The translations under genes and the position numbers were made by a program. DNA of 64,000 nt from Mycobacterium sp. PS03-16 (GTDB lineage: Bacteria; Actinomycetota; Actinomycetes; Mycobacteriales; Mycobacteriaceae), in the NCBI RefSeq assembly GCF_004570325.1, contig NZ_SPQO01000024.1, positions 1 to 64,000 on the forward strand. Reading direction: 5' to 3'. The first letter of the stretch is position 1; every line of letters begins with the position of its first letter. The notes under the pieces were generated by a model, which did not search any database, was not told where the DNA came from, and worked only from the letters and a program-made list of their open reading frames with translations. Below are positions 34,540-42,178 of this stretch, piece after piece.

Positions 34540-34565
34540 GTGACAAAGTACCGTCCGTGTGTCAC
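34540..34565. promoter_or_regulatory. Inverted repeat GTGACA-N14-TGTCAC
   Basis: Exact inverted arms at 34540-34545 and 34560-34565 in the divergent region between the DUF427 gene and the acyltransferase gene. Each arm resembles a -35 box. It may be an operator; no assigned regulator. Confidence 0.4.
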
Positions 34566-34686
34566 GTCGGGTGGCCGCGCCGGGGCCCGACCGCAGCCCC
34601 CGCCGCGGCGCCGGACGTGTCAGGGTGTGTGGGATCGCCGGGGTGGGGGCATCCGAAGGGCGATCGGTGAAGAGACGGGGTGGGGT

Positions 34687-36123
34687 GTGGAACGACTCAA
34701 CGGCGTGGACGCGCTGATGCTCTACAGCGAGACGCCCGAGATACACATGCACACGCTCAAGGTGGGTGTGCTCGACGTGTCGGAGGTGGCCGGCGGATAC
34801 AGCCGCGAGCTCTTGCTGCGGGTGGCCGGGCCCCGGCTGCTCGCGCTGCCGCCGCTGCGCCGCCGCCTCGTCGACATCCCGGGCCGGGTGCACCACCCGA
34901 TGTGGGTGGAGGATCCGGACATCGACTTCGACTATCACCTGCGCCATGTCGAGGTCGCCGCCCCGGGCGGCCGCCGCGAACTCGACGAACTGATCGGCGA
35001 CATCGCCAGTACGCCGCTCGACCGATCCCGTCCGCTGTGGGAGATGTACGTGGTCGAGGGTCTCGCCGACGACCGGATCGCGATCGTGCACAAGGTGCAC
35101 CACGTGCTGGCCGACGGCGTCGCCTCGGCGAATCAGATGGCCCGGGCCATCTCGCCGGCCGACCCCGACCCGGCCGAACACGCCGTGCCGGCGGCCGCGT
35201 CGGCGCCCACCCCGCACAGCCTGCTGTACGCGGCGGGCACCGATCATGTGCGACAGGCGGTGTCGCTGCCGGGGCTGCTGCGCGAGACCGCAGCCGGAGT
35301 CGTGAACATTCGGCGCCGCAGCCGGGAACGCGGCGCGAACCCCGACCTGGCGCGCAACTTCGCCCCGCCCAAGACCTTCATCAATCACGTCGTCAGCCCC
35401 GTGCGGCGGTTCGCCACCGCACCGCTGGCGCTCGCCGACGCGAAGGACCTCGCTCGCCGGCTGCAGGTGACGCTCAACGACATCGTGCTGGCCACCGCCG
35501 CGGGTGCGCTGCGGGAACTGCTGCTGCGCTACGACGGCCACGCCGACGCACCGTTGATCGCCGGTGTCCCGGTGGCCTTCGACACCTCGCCGGATCGCCT
35601 GTCGGGCAACCGGTTCAGCTACATGACTCCGTCGCTGCCGGTGCACGTGGCCGACCCGCTCGAGCGGGTGCGGCTGACGTCGGTGGCCACCGCGATCGCC
35701 AAGGAGAACCACCGGCTGCTGGGGGAGACGGTGATCGCGTCGTGGCTGAACTACATGCCTCCGCGCATCGTGCCGCCGGTGTTCCGGTGGCAGTCGCGGC
35801 GGCTCTCGTCGAGCATGATCATGAACCTGACCGTCTCCAACGTGCCGGGTCCACGCCAGGCCGGGCTGGTCGCCGGGGCCGCGGTCAACGAGATCTACTC
35901 GGTGGGGCCGCTGGTCGTCGGCAGCGGGATGAACATCACCGTCTGGAGCTACGTCGACCAGCTGAGCATCTCGGTGCTCACCGACGACCGGACGCTCGAC
36001 GATCCGCACGAGGCCACCGACGCGATGCTGCGCGCGTTCGCCGAGATCCGCGCCGCCGCGGGCGTCACCGCACCCCTCACCGAGGTGAAGGCCACGCTGC
36101 CGCTCGTCGCCGCCGCGCCGTAG
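34687..36123 (+). CDS. WS/DGAT family O-acyltransferase
   Basis: 478 residues. Active-site motif HHVLADG (HHxxxDG) in VHKVHHVLADGVASANQM, upstream SRPLWEMYVVEG, downstream LNDIVLATAAGALRELL and NLTVSNVPGP. Such enzymes make triacylglycerol or wax esters from diacylglycerol or alcohols and acyl-CoA. GTG start chosen because MERLNGVDALMLYSETP is the family N-terminus; upstream codons are proline/arginine-rich. The upstream 34566-34686 interval shows no gene. Confidence 0.85.
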   Translation: MERLNGVDALMLYSETPEIHMHTLKVGVLDVSEVAGGYSRELLLRVAGPRLLALPPLRRRLVDIPGRVHHPMWVEDPDIDFDYHLRHVEVAAPGGRRELDELIGDIASTPLDRSRPLWEMYVVEGLADDRIAIVHKVHHVLADGVASANQMARAISPADPDPAEHAVPAAASAPTPHSLLYAAGTDHVRQAVSLPGLLRETAAGVVNIRRRSRERGANPDLARNFAPPKTFINHVVSPVRRFATAPLALADAKDLARRLQVTLNDIVLATAAGALRELLLRYDGHADAPLIAGVPVAFDTSPDRLSGNRFSYMTPSLPVHVADPLERVRLTSVATAIAKENHRLLGETVIASWLNYMPPRIVPPVFRWQSRRLSSSMIMNLTVSNVPGPRQAGLVAGAAVNEIYSVGPLVVGSGMNITVWSYVDQLSISVLTDDRTLDDPHEATDAMLRAFAEIRAAAGVTAPLTEVKATLPLVAAAP

Positions 36124-36171
36124 CGCGGGTTACTGTCGGCGACGACACCGGCTGAGGGGAGGGCAGCGCCG

Positions 36172-37533
36172 ATGGCGGGCGACGAGGAGCTGGCCGCGCG
36201 GCTGACCGCGCTGGTCGGCGGCGCGCACGTCATCGCCGATCCGGACGTGCTCGCCGGCCGGTGCGTCGACTACACCGGGCGTTACCGCGGCGACGCCGCA
36301 CTGCTGGTGCGGCCCGGCTGCACTGCGGAGGTGTCCGCGGTACTGATCGCCTGCCGCGAGGCCGGCCGGTGCGTGACCGTGCAGGGTGGGCGCACCTCGC
36401 TGGTGGCCGGCGCCGTCCCCGAGCACCGCGACGTGCTGCTGTCCACCGAGCGGCTGACCGGCCTCGGCCCGGTGGACACCGTCGAGCGGCGGATCCGCGC
36501 CGGCGCCGGCGCCCCGCTGTCGGCGGTGCAGCACGCGGCCACCGCGGCCGGTCTGGAGTTCGGGGTCGACCTCGCCGCCCGCGATACGGCCACGATCGGC
36601 GGGATGGCGTCCACCAACGCCGGTGGGCTGCGCACCGTGCGCTACGGCAACATGGGCGAGCAGGTGCTGGGTCTGCAGGTGGTGCTGCCCGACGGCGCGG
36701 TGCTCGACCGCCACAGCGAGGTGCGGCGCGACAACACCGGCTACGACCTCGCGGCGCTGTTCGTCGGTGCGGAGGGCACGCTCGGGGTGCTCACCGAACT
36801 CGAGCTGCGGCTGCATCCGGTGCCCGCGCACCGGGTCACCGCGCTGTGCGGATTCGCCGACCTCGACGCCGTCGCCGACGCGGGCCGGACGTTGCGCGAC
36901 CGGTACGGCATCGCGGCGCTCGAACTGGTCGACGCCCGCGCCGCCGCGCTGGCCGCCGAGCATCTCGACGTCGCGGTACCCGTCGACGGCGATTGGTTGC
37001 TGTTGATCGAGCTGGCCGCCGACACCGACCTCACCGACTCGCTGGCCGATGCGCTGGCCGGTGCCCCGCTGTGCGGCGAACCGGCCGTCGCCACGGACGC
37101 CGCGGCGGCCGCGCGGCTGTGGCAGGTTCGCGAAGCCGTCGCCGACGTCGTCGGGGTGTTCGGTCCGCCGCTGAAATTCGATGTGTCGCTACCGCTGGCC
37201 CGGATCGGCGGGTTCGCGCAACAGGCCGCCGAACTGGTCGCCCGGCACGCCGCCGACGCGGTCCCCGTGCTGTTCGGCCACATCGGCGAGGGCAACCTGC
37301 ACCTCAACGTGCTGCGCTGCAGCGCGCAGGCCGAGGGTGAGATCTACGCCGCGATGATGGCGCTGATCGCCGCGCACGGCGGGAACGTGAGCTCCGAACA
37401 CGGCGTGGGCACCCGCAAACGCGACTATCTGACGATGTCGCGCACCGAGGCCGACATCGCGACCATGCGCGCGGTCAAGGCGGCGCTCGATCCGGACGGT
37501 TACCTCAACCGCGCGGTGCTGTTCGGGACGTGA
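36172..37533 (+). CDS. GlcD-type FAD-linked D-2-hydroxyacid oxidase/dehydrogenase
   Basis: 453 residues. FAD_binding_4 domain (VTVQGGRTSLVAGAVP, DLAARDTATIGGMASTNAGG, FVGAEGTLGVLTELELRL) and FAD-oxidase C-terminal domain with GHIGEGNLHLNV and SSEHGVGTRKRDYL. Members oxidise D-lactate, glycolate or D-2-hydroxyglutarate. No iron-sulfur partner (GlcF) is adjacent. ATG follows GAGGGGAGG. It follows the acyltransferase by 48 bases, so co-transcription is possible. Confidence 0.85.
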   Translation: MAGDEELAARLTALVGGAHVIADPDVLAGRCVDYTGRYRGDAALLVRPGCTAEVSAVLIACREAGRCVTVQGGRTSLVAGAVPEHRDVLLSTERLTGLGPVDTVERRIRAGAGAPLSAVQHAATAAGLEFGVDLAARDTATIGGMASTNAGGLRTVRYGNMGEQVLGLQVVLPDGAVLDRHSEVRRDNTGYDLAALFVGAEGTLGVLTELELRLHPVPAHRVTALCGFADLDAVADAGRTLRDRYGIAALELVDARAAALAAEHLDVAVPVDGDWLLLIELAADTDLTDSLADALAGAPLCGEPAVATDAAAAARLWQVREAVADVVGVFGPPLKFDVSLPLARIGGFAQQAAELVARHAADAVPVLFGHIGEGNLHLNVLRCSAQAEGEIYAAMMALIAAHGGNVSSEHGVGTRKRDYLTMSRTEADIATMRAVKAALDPDGYLNRAVLFGT

Positions 37534-37535
37534 GG

Positions 37536-37790
37536 TCAGCGGGTCCAGCCGCGGCGGCGCATGAACCAGTCGCGCACGACCCAGCCGACCAGCACCGCGG
37601 CGAAACCGATCAGGAACCAGTCCTCGACGTGACCCACGTGGTTGCCGCGCAGCATGACGAGGATGAACGCCGCGCCTAGCAGCAGCGAGATGTGGATGAC
37701 GCGGGGGCTCTCCTTGCTCCAGCCCCACTCTGCGGACGGCACGTCCTCGACGTCGACGCCGGTGTGTCGTTCCACCTCGGTGTTGGCCAC
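37536..37790 (-). CDS. DUF2631 small membrane protein
   Basis: 84 residues. A polar N-terminus (VERHTGVDVEDVPSAEWGWS) leads to two membrane segments (VIHISLLLGAAFILVML and WFLIGFAAVLVGWVV) and a basic tail RRRGWTR. It matches the actinobacterial DUF2631 family, also present in this region of M. tuberculosis. GTG start with AGGAG seven bases upstream. Function unknown. Two bases separate its stop from that of the convergent oxidase. Confidence 0.8.
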   Translation of the reverse strand: MANTEVERHTGVDVEDVPSAEWGWSKESPRVIHISLLLGAAFILVMLRGNHVGHVEDWFLIGFAAVLVGWVVRDWFMRRRGWTR

Positions 37791-37833
37791 GGGTGCTCCT
37801 CACGGTCGGATCGCAACTGGGGTCATTCTGGCA

Positions 37834-37850
37834 TACGACGCTGCGTCGTA
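37834..37850. promoter_or_regulatory. 17-base perfect palindrome TACGACGCTGCGTCGTA
   Basis: Perfect inverted repeat about a central T, between the photolyase stop and the DUF2631 start on the same strand. It may be a photolyase terminator or an operator for DUF2631; the sequence cannot decide. Confidence 0.4.
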
Positions 37851-37860
37851 ACCGGCGTGG

Positions 37861-39189
37861 CTAGCCGATCTGGGCGTAGCGGCGCAGCGCCTCGGCGCGT
37901 TCGGCGGCGTGGTCGACGATCGGCGCCGGGTACCCGTCCGGGCGATCGTCGCCGAGCTTGTGCACGTCGGCGACCCCGGCCAGTTCGGGCACCCAGCGTT
38001 TGACGTACGTGCCGTCCGGGTCGAACTTCGCCCCCTGCGTCGTGGGGTTGAACACCCGGAAGAACGGGGCGGCGTCGGTGCCGCAGCCGGCCGTCCACTG
38101 CCAGCCGTGCTGATTGTTGGCCATGTCGCCGTCGACGAGCTGGTCGAGGAACCACCGTGCACCCCACTGCCACGGCAGGTGCAGGTCCTTGACCAGGAAC
38201 GAGGCGACGATCATCCGCACCCGGTTGTGCATCCAGCCGATCGTGGCGAGCTGGCGCATCCCCGCATCGACGATCGGGAAACCGGTGCGGCCCTCCTTCC
38301 AGGCCCGGAACCGCTCCTCGGCCGCGCGGCCCTCGTCCACCTCGATCGTGTCGAAACCCTTGTTGAAGTTCCACCACACGCTGTGCGGCCACTCGTAGAG
38401 CACCGAGGCGTAGAAATCGCGGAACGCCAGCTCCCGCAGGTAGGCCTGGGCACCTTGGCCGCGGCCGAGGTCGGGCACCATCGAGCGCGGATGGATGGTG
38501 CCGAACTTCAGGTGCGCCGACATGCGGCTGGTGACGTCCAGATCGGGCCGGTTGCGATCGTCGGCGTAGCCGGCGAGGTCCTCCTCGACGAACCTCGCCC
38601 AGTGCGCCGACGCGGCCCGCTCCCCGGCGGGGATGTCGAGTTCGACCGACTCATCGGGGATCTCGGTGGCGCCGGGCAAATCGGCCGGGTCGATCCACGA
38701 CGCCGACTCCGCACCGGTCTGCGCGGGCGCCCGCCAGCCGTGTTTGCGCCAGGCGTCGAAGAACGGGGTGAACACCCGGTAGGGAGTGCCGTCGCCCTTG
38801 GCCACCCGCCCGGGCGACACCAGGTATGGCGACCCGGACGCCTCGAGCGGGACGTCACCGAGCGCGGCGCGCACCGCGTCGTCGCGGCGGCGGCCGAATG
38901 GTGTGAAGTCGTCCGAGACGTGCACGGCCGAGGCGCCCACCTCGCGCACCAGCGCGGGGATCCGCTGCTCCGGACGTCCCTCGGTGACCAGCAGGCGGCC
39001 GTCGAGTTGATCGCGCAGATCGCGCAGCGCATCGTGCAGATACTGCAGCCGGCGCGGACCCGACGAAGCGTGCAGCCGTGGGTCGAGCACGTAGCACGCG
39101 AGCACCTCACCGTCGGCCTGCGCGGCCTCGAGCAGCGCGGGCAGATCCCGCAGGCGCAGGTCGCGGCGGAACCACAGCACAGTCGGCAT
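37861..39189 (-). CDS. phr: Deoxyribodipyrimidine photolyase
   Basis: 442 residues. Antenna-binding alpha/beta domain (MPTVLWFRRDLRLRDLPAL, LLVTEGRPEQRIPALVREV) and the FAD helical domain with QAYLRELAFRDFYASVLY, IGWMHNRVRMIVASFLVKDL, NNQHGWQWTAGCGTDAAPFF RVFNP. The asparagine and tryptophans near the flavin, and the NNQHGWQW block, fit a class I CPD photolyase. It repairs UV pyrimidine dimers with visible light. A GTTT-N16-GGGCAG sequence upstream is a poor SigF match. Confidence 0.92.
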   Translation of the reverse strand: MPTVLWFRRDLRLRDLPALLEAAQADGEVLACYVLDPRLHASSGPRRLQYLHDALRDLRDQLDGRLLVTEGRPEQRIPALVREVGASAVHVSDDFTPFGRRRDDAVRAALGDVPLEASGSPYLVSPGRVAKGDGTPYRVFTPFFDAWRKHGWRAPAQTGAESASWIDPADLPGATEIPDESVELDIPAGERAASAHWARFVEEDLAGYADDRNRPDLDVTSRMSAHLKFGTIHPRSMVPDLGRGQGAQAYLRELAFRDFYASVLYEWPHSVWWNFNKGFDTIEVDEGRAAEERFRAWKEGRTGFPIVDAGMRQLATIGWMHNRVRMIVASFLVKDLHLPWQWGARWFLDQLVDGDMANNQHGWQWTAGCGTDAAPFFRVFNPTTQGAKFDPDGTYVKRWVPELAGVADVHKLGDDRPDGYPAPIVDHAAERAEALRRYAQIG

Positions 39190-39268
39190 GGTTTGTTGCT
39201 GCCCACATCGGGCGGGCGAGAAACTGACGGAACGATGACCGGTGCGGGCGAACGCATTCGCCGCGCGG

Positions 39269-39308
39269 GGGAGGGCAGCCCACCGGGGCTGATGCGGGCT
39301 GCCCTCCC
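39269..39308 (-). terminator. MPT70 terminator hairpin
   Basis: GGGAGGGCAGCCC (39269-39281) and its exact reverse complement (39296-39308) flank a 14-base loop just past the MPT70 stop. Confidence 0.7.
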
Positions 39309-39318
39309 AGGGGCGTGC

Positions 39319-39915
39319 TCAGCCCATCGGGGGCATGAGCACGGAGTCGATCAGGTAGACGGTCGCGTTGGCGGTCTTGACCCCACCGCACACCACCGAC
39401 GCGTCGTTGACCTTGAGGTCGTTGCCTCCGCCGGTGACGGTGACATCCGCGCCCTGCACGGTCTTGTGGGTCCCCACCACCGCGTCCGCGGGGGCCTGCC
39501 CCGGCACCACGTGATAGGTCAGGATGCTGGTCAGCAGCGGCGCGTCGGTGGTGAGCCGCGCGACCGTGGCCGGGTCGAGCTTCGCGAACGCCTCGTCGGT
39601 CGGCGCGAACACCGTGAACTGACCGCCGTTGAGCGTGTCGACGAGGTTCACCTGTGGATTGAGTTGACCCGACACCGCTTTGGTCAGCGTGGTGAGCATC
39701 GGATTGTTCGACGCGGCGGTGGCGACCGGGTCCATCGCCATCCCCGCGACCGAGCCCGGCCCGGTCGGAACCTGCTGGGCGTAGGCGGCGCATCCGGGGC
39801 CGACCAGACCGGCGGCCGGATCGGCCGCGGCGGTGGCGGCGCTGCCCAGCGCCAGTCCGGCCGCGGCGACCGCCGCGACCCCCGTGCCCATGACCCGATT
39901 CGTGTTGACCTTCAT
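39319..39915 (-). CDS. mpt70: MPT70-like secreted fasciclin-domain protein
   Basis: 198 residues. Signal peptide without lipobox (cleavage near ATAAADPA), then LVGPGCAAYAQQVPTGPGSVAGMA and one fasciclin domain with ASNNPMLTTLTKAV, LNPQVNLVDTLNGGQFTVFAPT and LTYHVVPGQ. The two conserved cysteines (GPGCAAY, VVCGGV) are present. Very close to M. tuberculosis MPT70. Soluble surface or secreted adhesin-like protein. ATG at 39915 with AAGGAG upstream. It has its own SigK-like promoter. Confidence 0.9.
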   Translation of the reverse strand: MKVNTNRVMGTGVAAVAAAGLALGSAATAAADPAAGLVGPGCAAYAQQVPTGPGSVAGMAMDPVATAASNNPMLTTLTKAVSGQLNPQVNLVDTLNGGQFTVFAPTDEAFAKLDPATVARLTTDAPLLTSILTYHVVPGQAPADAVVGTHKTVQGADVTVTGGGNDLKVNDASVVCGGVKTANATVYLIDSVLMPPMG

Positions 39916-39992
39916 CGACGTGCGCTCCTTCGTCAGTTCGGACGGACTGCCCTGCACGAGGCCAAGCCGCCTCGGTTGTCACTACACCGGTG

Positions 39993-40019
39993 ATTCGGAG
40001 CAGTGCCCGGCCCGGATGG
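39993..40019 (-). promoter_or_regulatory. SigK-type promoter of the MPT70 gene
   Basis: Minus strand: CCATCC (40019-40014), 15 bases, CCGAAT (39998-39993), followed by CACC. As recalled, the M. tuberculosis SigK consensus for mpt70/mpt83 has -35 CCATCC and -10 CCGAAT. It is 77 bases upstream of the ATG. Confidence 0.7.
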
Positions 40020-40034
40020 GTCCCCAATTTCTGC

Positions 40035-40092
40035 CGAGCAGACGCAAAAGTGCCCCAAAACAAGGGTTTTGGGGCACTTCTGCGTCTGCTCG
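40035..40092. repeat. 58-base near-perfect intergenic palindrome
   Basis: Arms of 27 bases (40035-40061 and 40066-40092) pair with a single mismatch around a four-base loop. Arms carry GAGCAGACGC, AAAAGTGCCCC and an AAAAC tip. It lies between MPT83 and the MPT70 promoter. Its outer and middle parts recur at the tsf terminator, so it belongs to a dispersed palindrome family that may terminate transcription. Confidence 0.75.
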
Positions 40093-40120
40093 CGCGAAAC
40101 CAGCGGCGCGGCTACGGAAT

Positions 40121-40804
40121 TCAGGCGGCCGGCGGCATCAGCACGGTGTCGATCATGTAGACGGTCGCATTCGCGGTCTGCACACCGCCGCAAACCAGTC
40201 CGGCGTCGTTGACCTTGAGCGCCTCACCCTCGCCGGTCACCGTCACGTTGGCACCCTGCACGGTCGCGTGGTCGCCCGGCACCTGATCGGGCGCGGCCTG
40301 CCCCGGCACCACGTGATAGGTCAGGATGCTGGTCAACAGGTCCGAATCCGTCTTGAGCGTCTCGAGCGTCGCCGGGTCGATCTTGGCGAACGCGTCGTTG
40401 GTCGGGGCGAAGACCGTGAACTCGTCGCCGTTGAGGGTGTCGACCAGATTCACGTTCGGGTTGAGCTGACCGGACAGCGCCTGCGTGAGCGTCGTGAGCA
40501 TCGGGTTGTTCGACGCCGCCACGGTCACCGGGTCCATCGCCATACCGGCCACCGAACCCGGTCCGCTCGGCACCTGCTCGGCATAGGCGGCACATCCCGC
40601 GCCGACCAGGTTCGCGGCCGGGTCGGCCGCCGCGCTCGGGCTCGGTGACACCGCGGAGGTCGCCGACTCCACGGCCGACGAGGCGGCGCTCGACGCCGAC
40701 GACGCGGTGTCCGACGCCTCCTCGCTCGAACACGCCGCGACGCCGAAGATCGCGAGCGCGCTCAGGCCCGCGGCCGCAACGGTCTTCCGGTGACTGTGCA
40801 TCAT
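40121..40804 (-). CDS. mpt83: MPT83-like fasciclin-domain lipoprotein
   Basis: 227 residues. Lipoprotein signal peptide with AIFGVAACSS, then a Ser/Ala-rich linker (about 40 residues) and one fasciclin domain nearly identical in layout to its neighbour: AANLVGAGCAAYAEQVPSGP, LNPNVNLVDTLNGDEFTVFA, LTYHVVPGQ. This is the MPT83 arrangement, anchored on the cell surface. The start at 40804 has GGGGA four bases upstream; 40801 and 40819 are alternatives. It is on the same strand as MPT70 but transcribed from its own promoter. The dipZ gene that separates the two in M. tuberculosis is absent. Confidence 0.9.
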   Translation of the reverse strand: MMHSHRKTVAAAGLSALAIFGVAACSSEEASDTASSASSAASSAVESATSAVSPSPSAAADPAANLVGAGCAAYAEQVPSGPGSVAGMAMDPVTVAASNNPMLTTLTQALSGQLNPNVNLVDTLNGDEFTVFAPTNDAFAKIDPATLETLKTDSDLLTSILTYHVVPGQAAPDQVPGDHATVQGANVTVTGEGEALKVNDAGLVCGGVQTANATVYMIDTVLMPPAA

Positions 40805-40888
40805 CTGTCCCCACTTCATCGTCAGGGGCGGCCGACGCCGCCGATGGTTGGTCGCCATGGCGGCTCACGCCGCCGGATGACGCGAGGC

Positions 40889-40915
40889 ATTCGCGCGTGA
40901 TCGCGCCGCGGATGG
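40889..40915 (-). promoter_or_regulatory. SigK-type promoter of the MPT83 gene
   Basis: Minus strand: CCATCC (40915-40910), 15 bases, GCGAAT (first G at 40894, CGAAT at 40893-40889). Same -35 and spacing as the MPT70 promoter with one -10 change. It lies 85 bases upstream of the start. Confidence 0.6.
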
Positions 40916-40993
40916 CCGCACCGGTGGCGCGTCACCGTCGCGTCACATTCCCCGCGCTCGGCCCCAGGTGTTCACACGCGGCACAATGGGCCG

Positions 40994-42178
40994 GTGGGCA
41001 CAAGACTTCGGGTGCTGATCCTGGGCAGTACCGGGTCGATCGGCACGCAGGCACTGGACGTCATCGCCGCCAACCCCGACCGCTTCGAGGTGGTCGGGCT
41101 GGCCGCCGGCGGCGCGAATCCCGACCTGCTCAACCGGCAGCGCGCGCAGACCGGCGTCACCGACCTCGCGGTCTGCGATCCGGCCGCGGCGCAGCGCGTC
41201 GGTGACGTCACCTGGACCGGACCCGATGCGGCCACCCGCCTGGTCGAGAACACTCCGGCCGACGTGGTGCTCAACGCGCTCGTCGGGGCACTCGGACTGC
41301 ACCCCACGCTGGCCGCGCTGGCCACCGGCGCCCGGCTGGCGCTGGCGAACAAGGAGTCGCTGGTCGCGGGCGGGCCGCTGGTCCTCAAGGCCGCCGCACC
41401 CGGCCAGATCGTGCCGGTCGACTCCGAGCACTCGGCGATGGCCCAGTGCCTGCGCGGCGGCCGTGCCGACGAGGTGGCCAAGCTCGTGCTCACCGCCTCC
41501 GGCGGGCCCTTCCTCGGCTGGTCGGCCGACGATCTGCAGTCGGTCACCCCCGAGCAGGCCGGTAAGCACCCCACCTGGTCCATGGGCCCGATGAACACGC
41601 TCAACTCCGCGACCCTGGTCAACAAGGGACTCGAACTCATCGAGACGCACCTGCTGTTCGGTATCGACTACGACCGCATCGAGGTGGTGGTGCATCCGCA
41701 GTCGATCGTGCACTCGATGGCCACCTTCACCGACGGTTCGACCCTGGCCCAGGCCAGCCCACCCGATATGAAGCTGCCCATCGCCCTGGCGCTCGGCTGG
41801 CCCGACCGGGTGCCGGGTGCCGCCCTGCCCTGCGATTTCAGCACCGCCTCGACCTGGGAGTTCCTGCCGCTGGACGATGAGGTGTTCCCCGCCGTGGCGC
41901 TCGCCCGGGAAGCCGGACAGCGCGGCGGCTGCCTGACCGCGGTCTACAACGCCGCGAACGAGGAGGCGGCCGAAGCGTTCCTCGCCGGGCGTATCCGGTT
42001 CCCCGAGATCGTCGACACTGTGGCCGAGGTCCTACGCGCTGCCGACCAGTGGGCGACAGAACCCGCTACCGTGGAGGAGGTCCTCGACGCGCAGCGCTGG
42101 GCGCGGGACCGGGCCGGGCACGCCGTCGCGCGCGCCGCAACTCCAGACCGTCCGAATAAAGGGTTAGTCACCAGATGA
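40994..42178 (+). CDS. dxr: 1-deoxy-D-xylulose 5-phosphate reductoisomerase
   Basis: 394 residues. NADPH motif LILGSTGSIGTQALDV, substrate/metal region VPVDSEHSAMAQCL, TASGGPFLG, HPTWSMGPMNTLNSATLVNKGLELIE (in part TWSMGPMNTLNSATLVNKG). Second step of the MEP isoprenoid pathway. GTG start; the next gene rip1 overlaps its stop by four bases. Together with ispG two genes later it forms the conserved mycobacterial MEP cluster. Confidence 0.96.
   Translation: MGTRLRVLILGSTGSIGTQALDVIAANPDRFEVVGLAAGGANPDLLNRQRAQTGVTDLAVCDPAAAQRVGDVTWTGPDAATRLVENTPADVVLNALVGALGLHPTLAALATGARLALANKESLVAGGPLVLKAAAPGQIVPVDSEHSAMAQCLRGGRADEVAKLVLTASGGPFLGWSADDLQSVTPEQAGKHPTWSMGPMNTLNSATLVNKGLELIETHLLFGIDYDRIEVVVHPQSIVHSMATFTDGSTLAQASPPDMKLPIALALGWPDRVPGAALPCDFSTASTWEFLPLDDEVFPAVALAREAGQRGGCLTAVYNAANEEAAEAFLAGRIRFPEIVDTVAEVLRAADQWATEPATVEEVLDAQRWARDRAGHAVARAATPDRPNKGLVTR

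Noticed and set aside
39190..39240. SigF-like promoter before photolyase
   Set aside because: GTTT-N16-GGGCAG has the right -35 and spacing but two mismatches in the -10; too weak to annotate.
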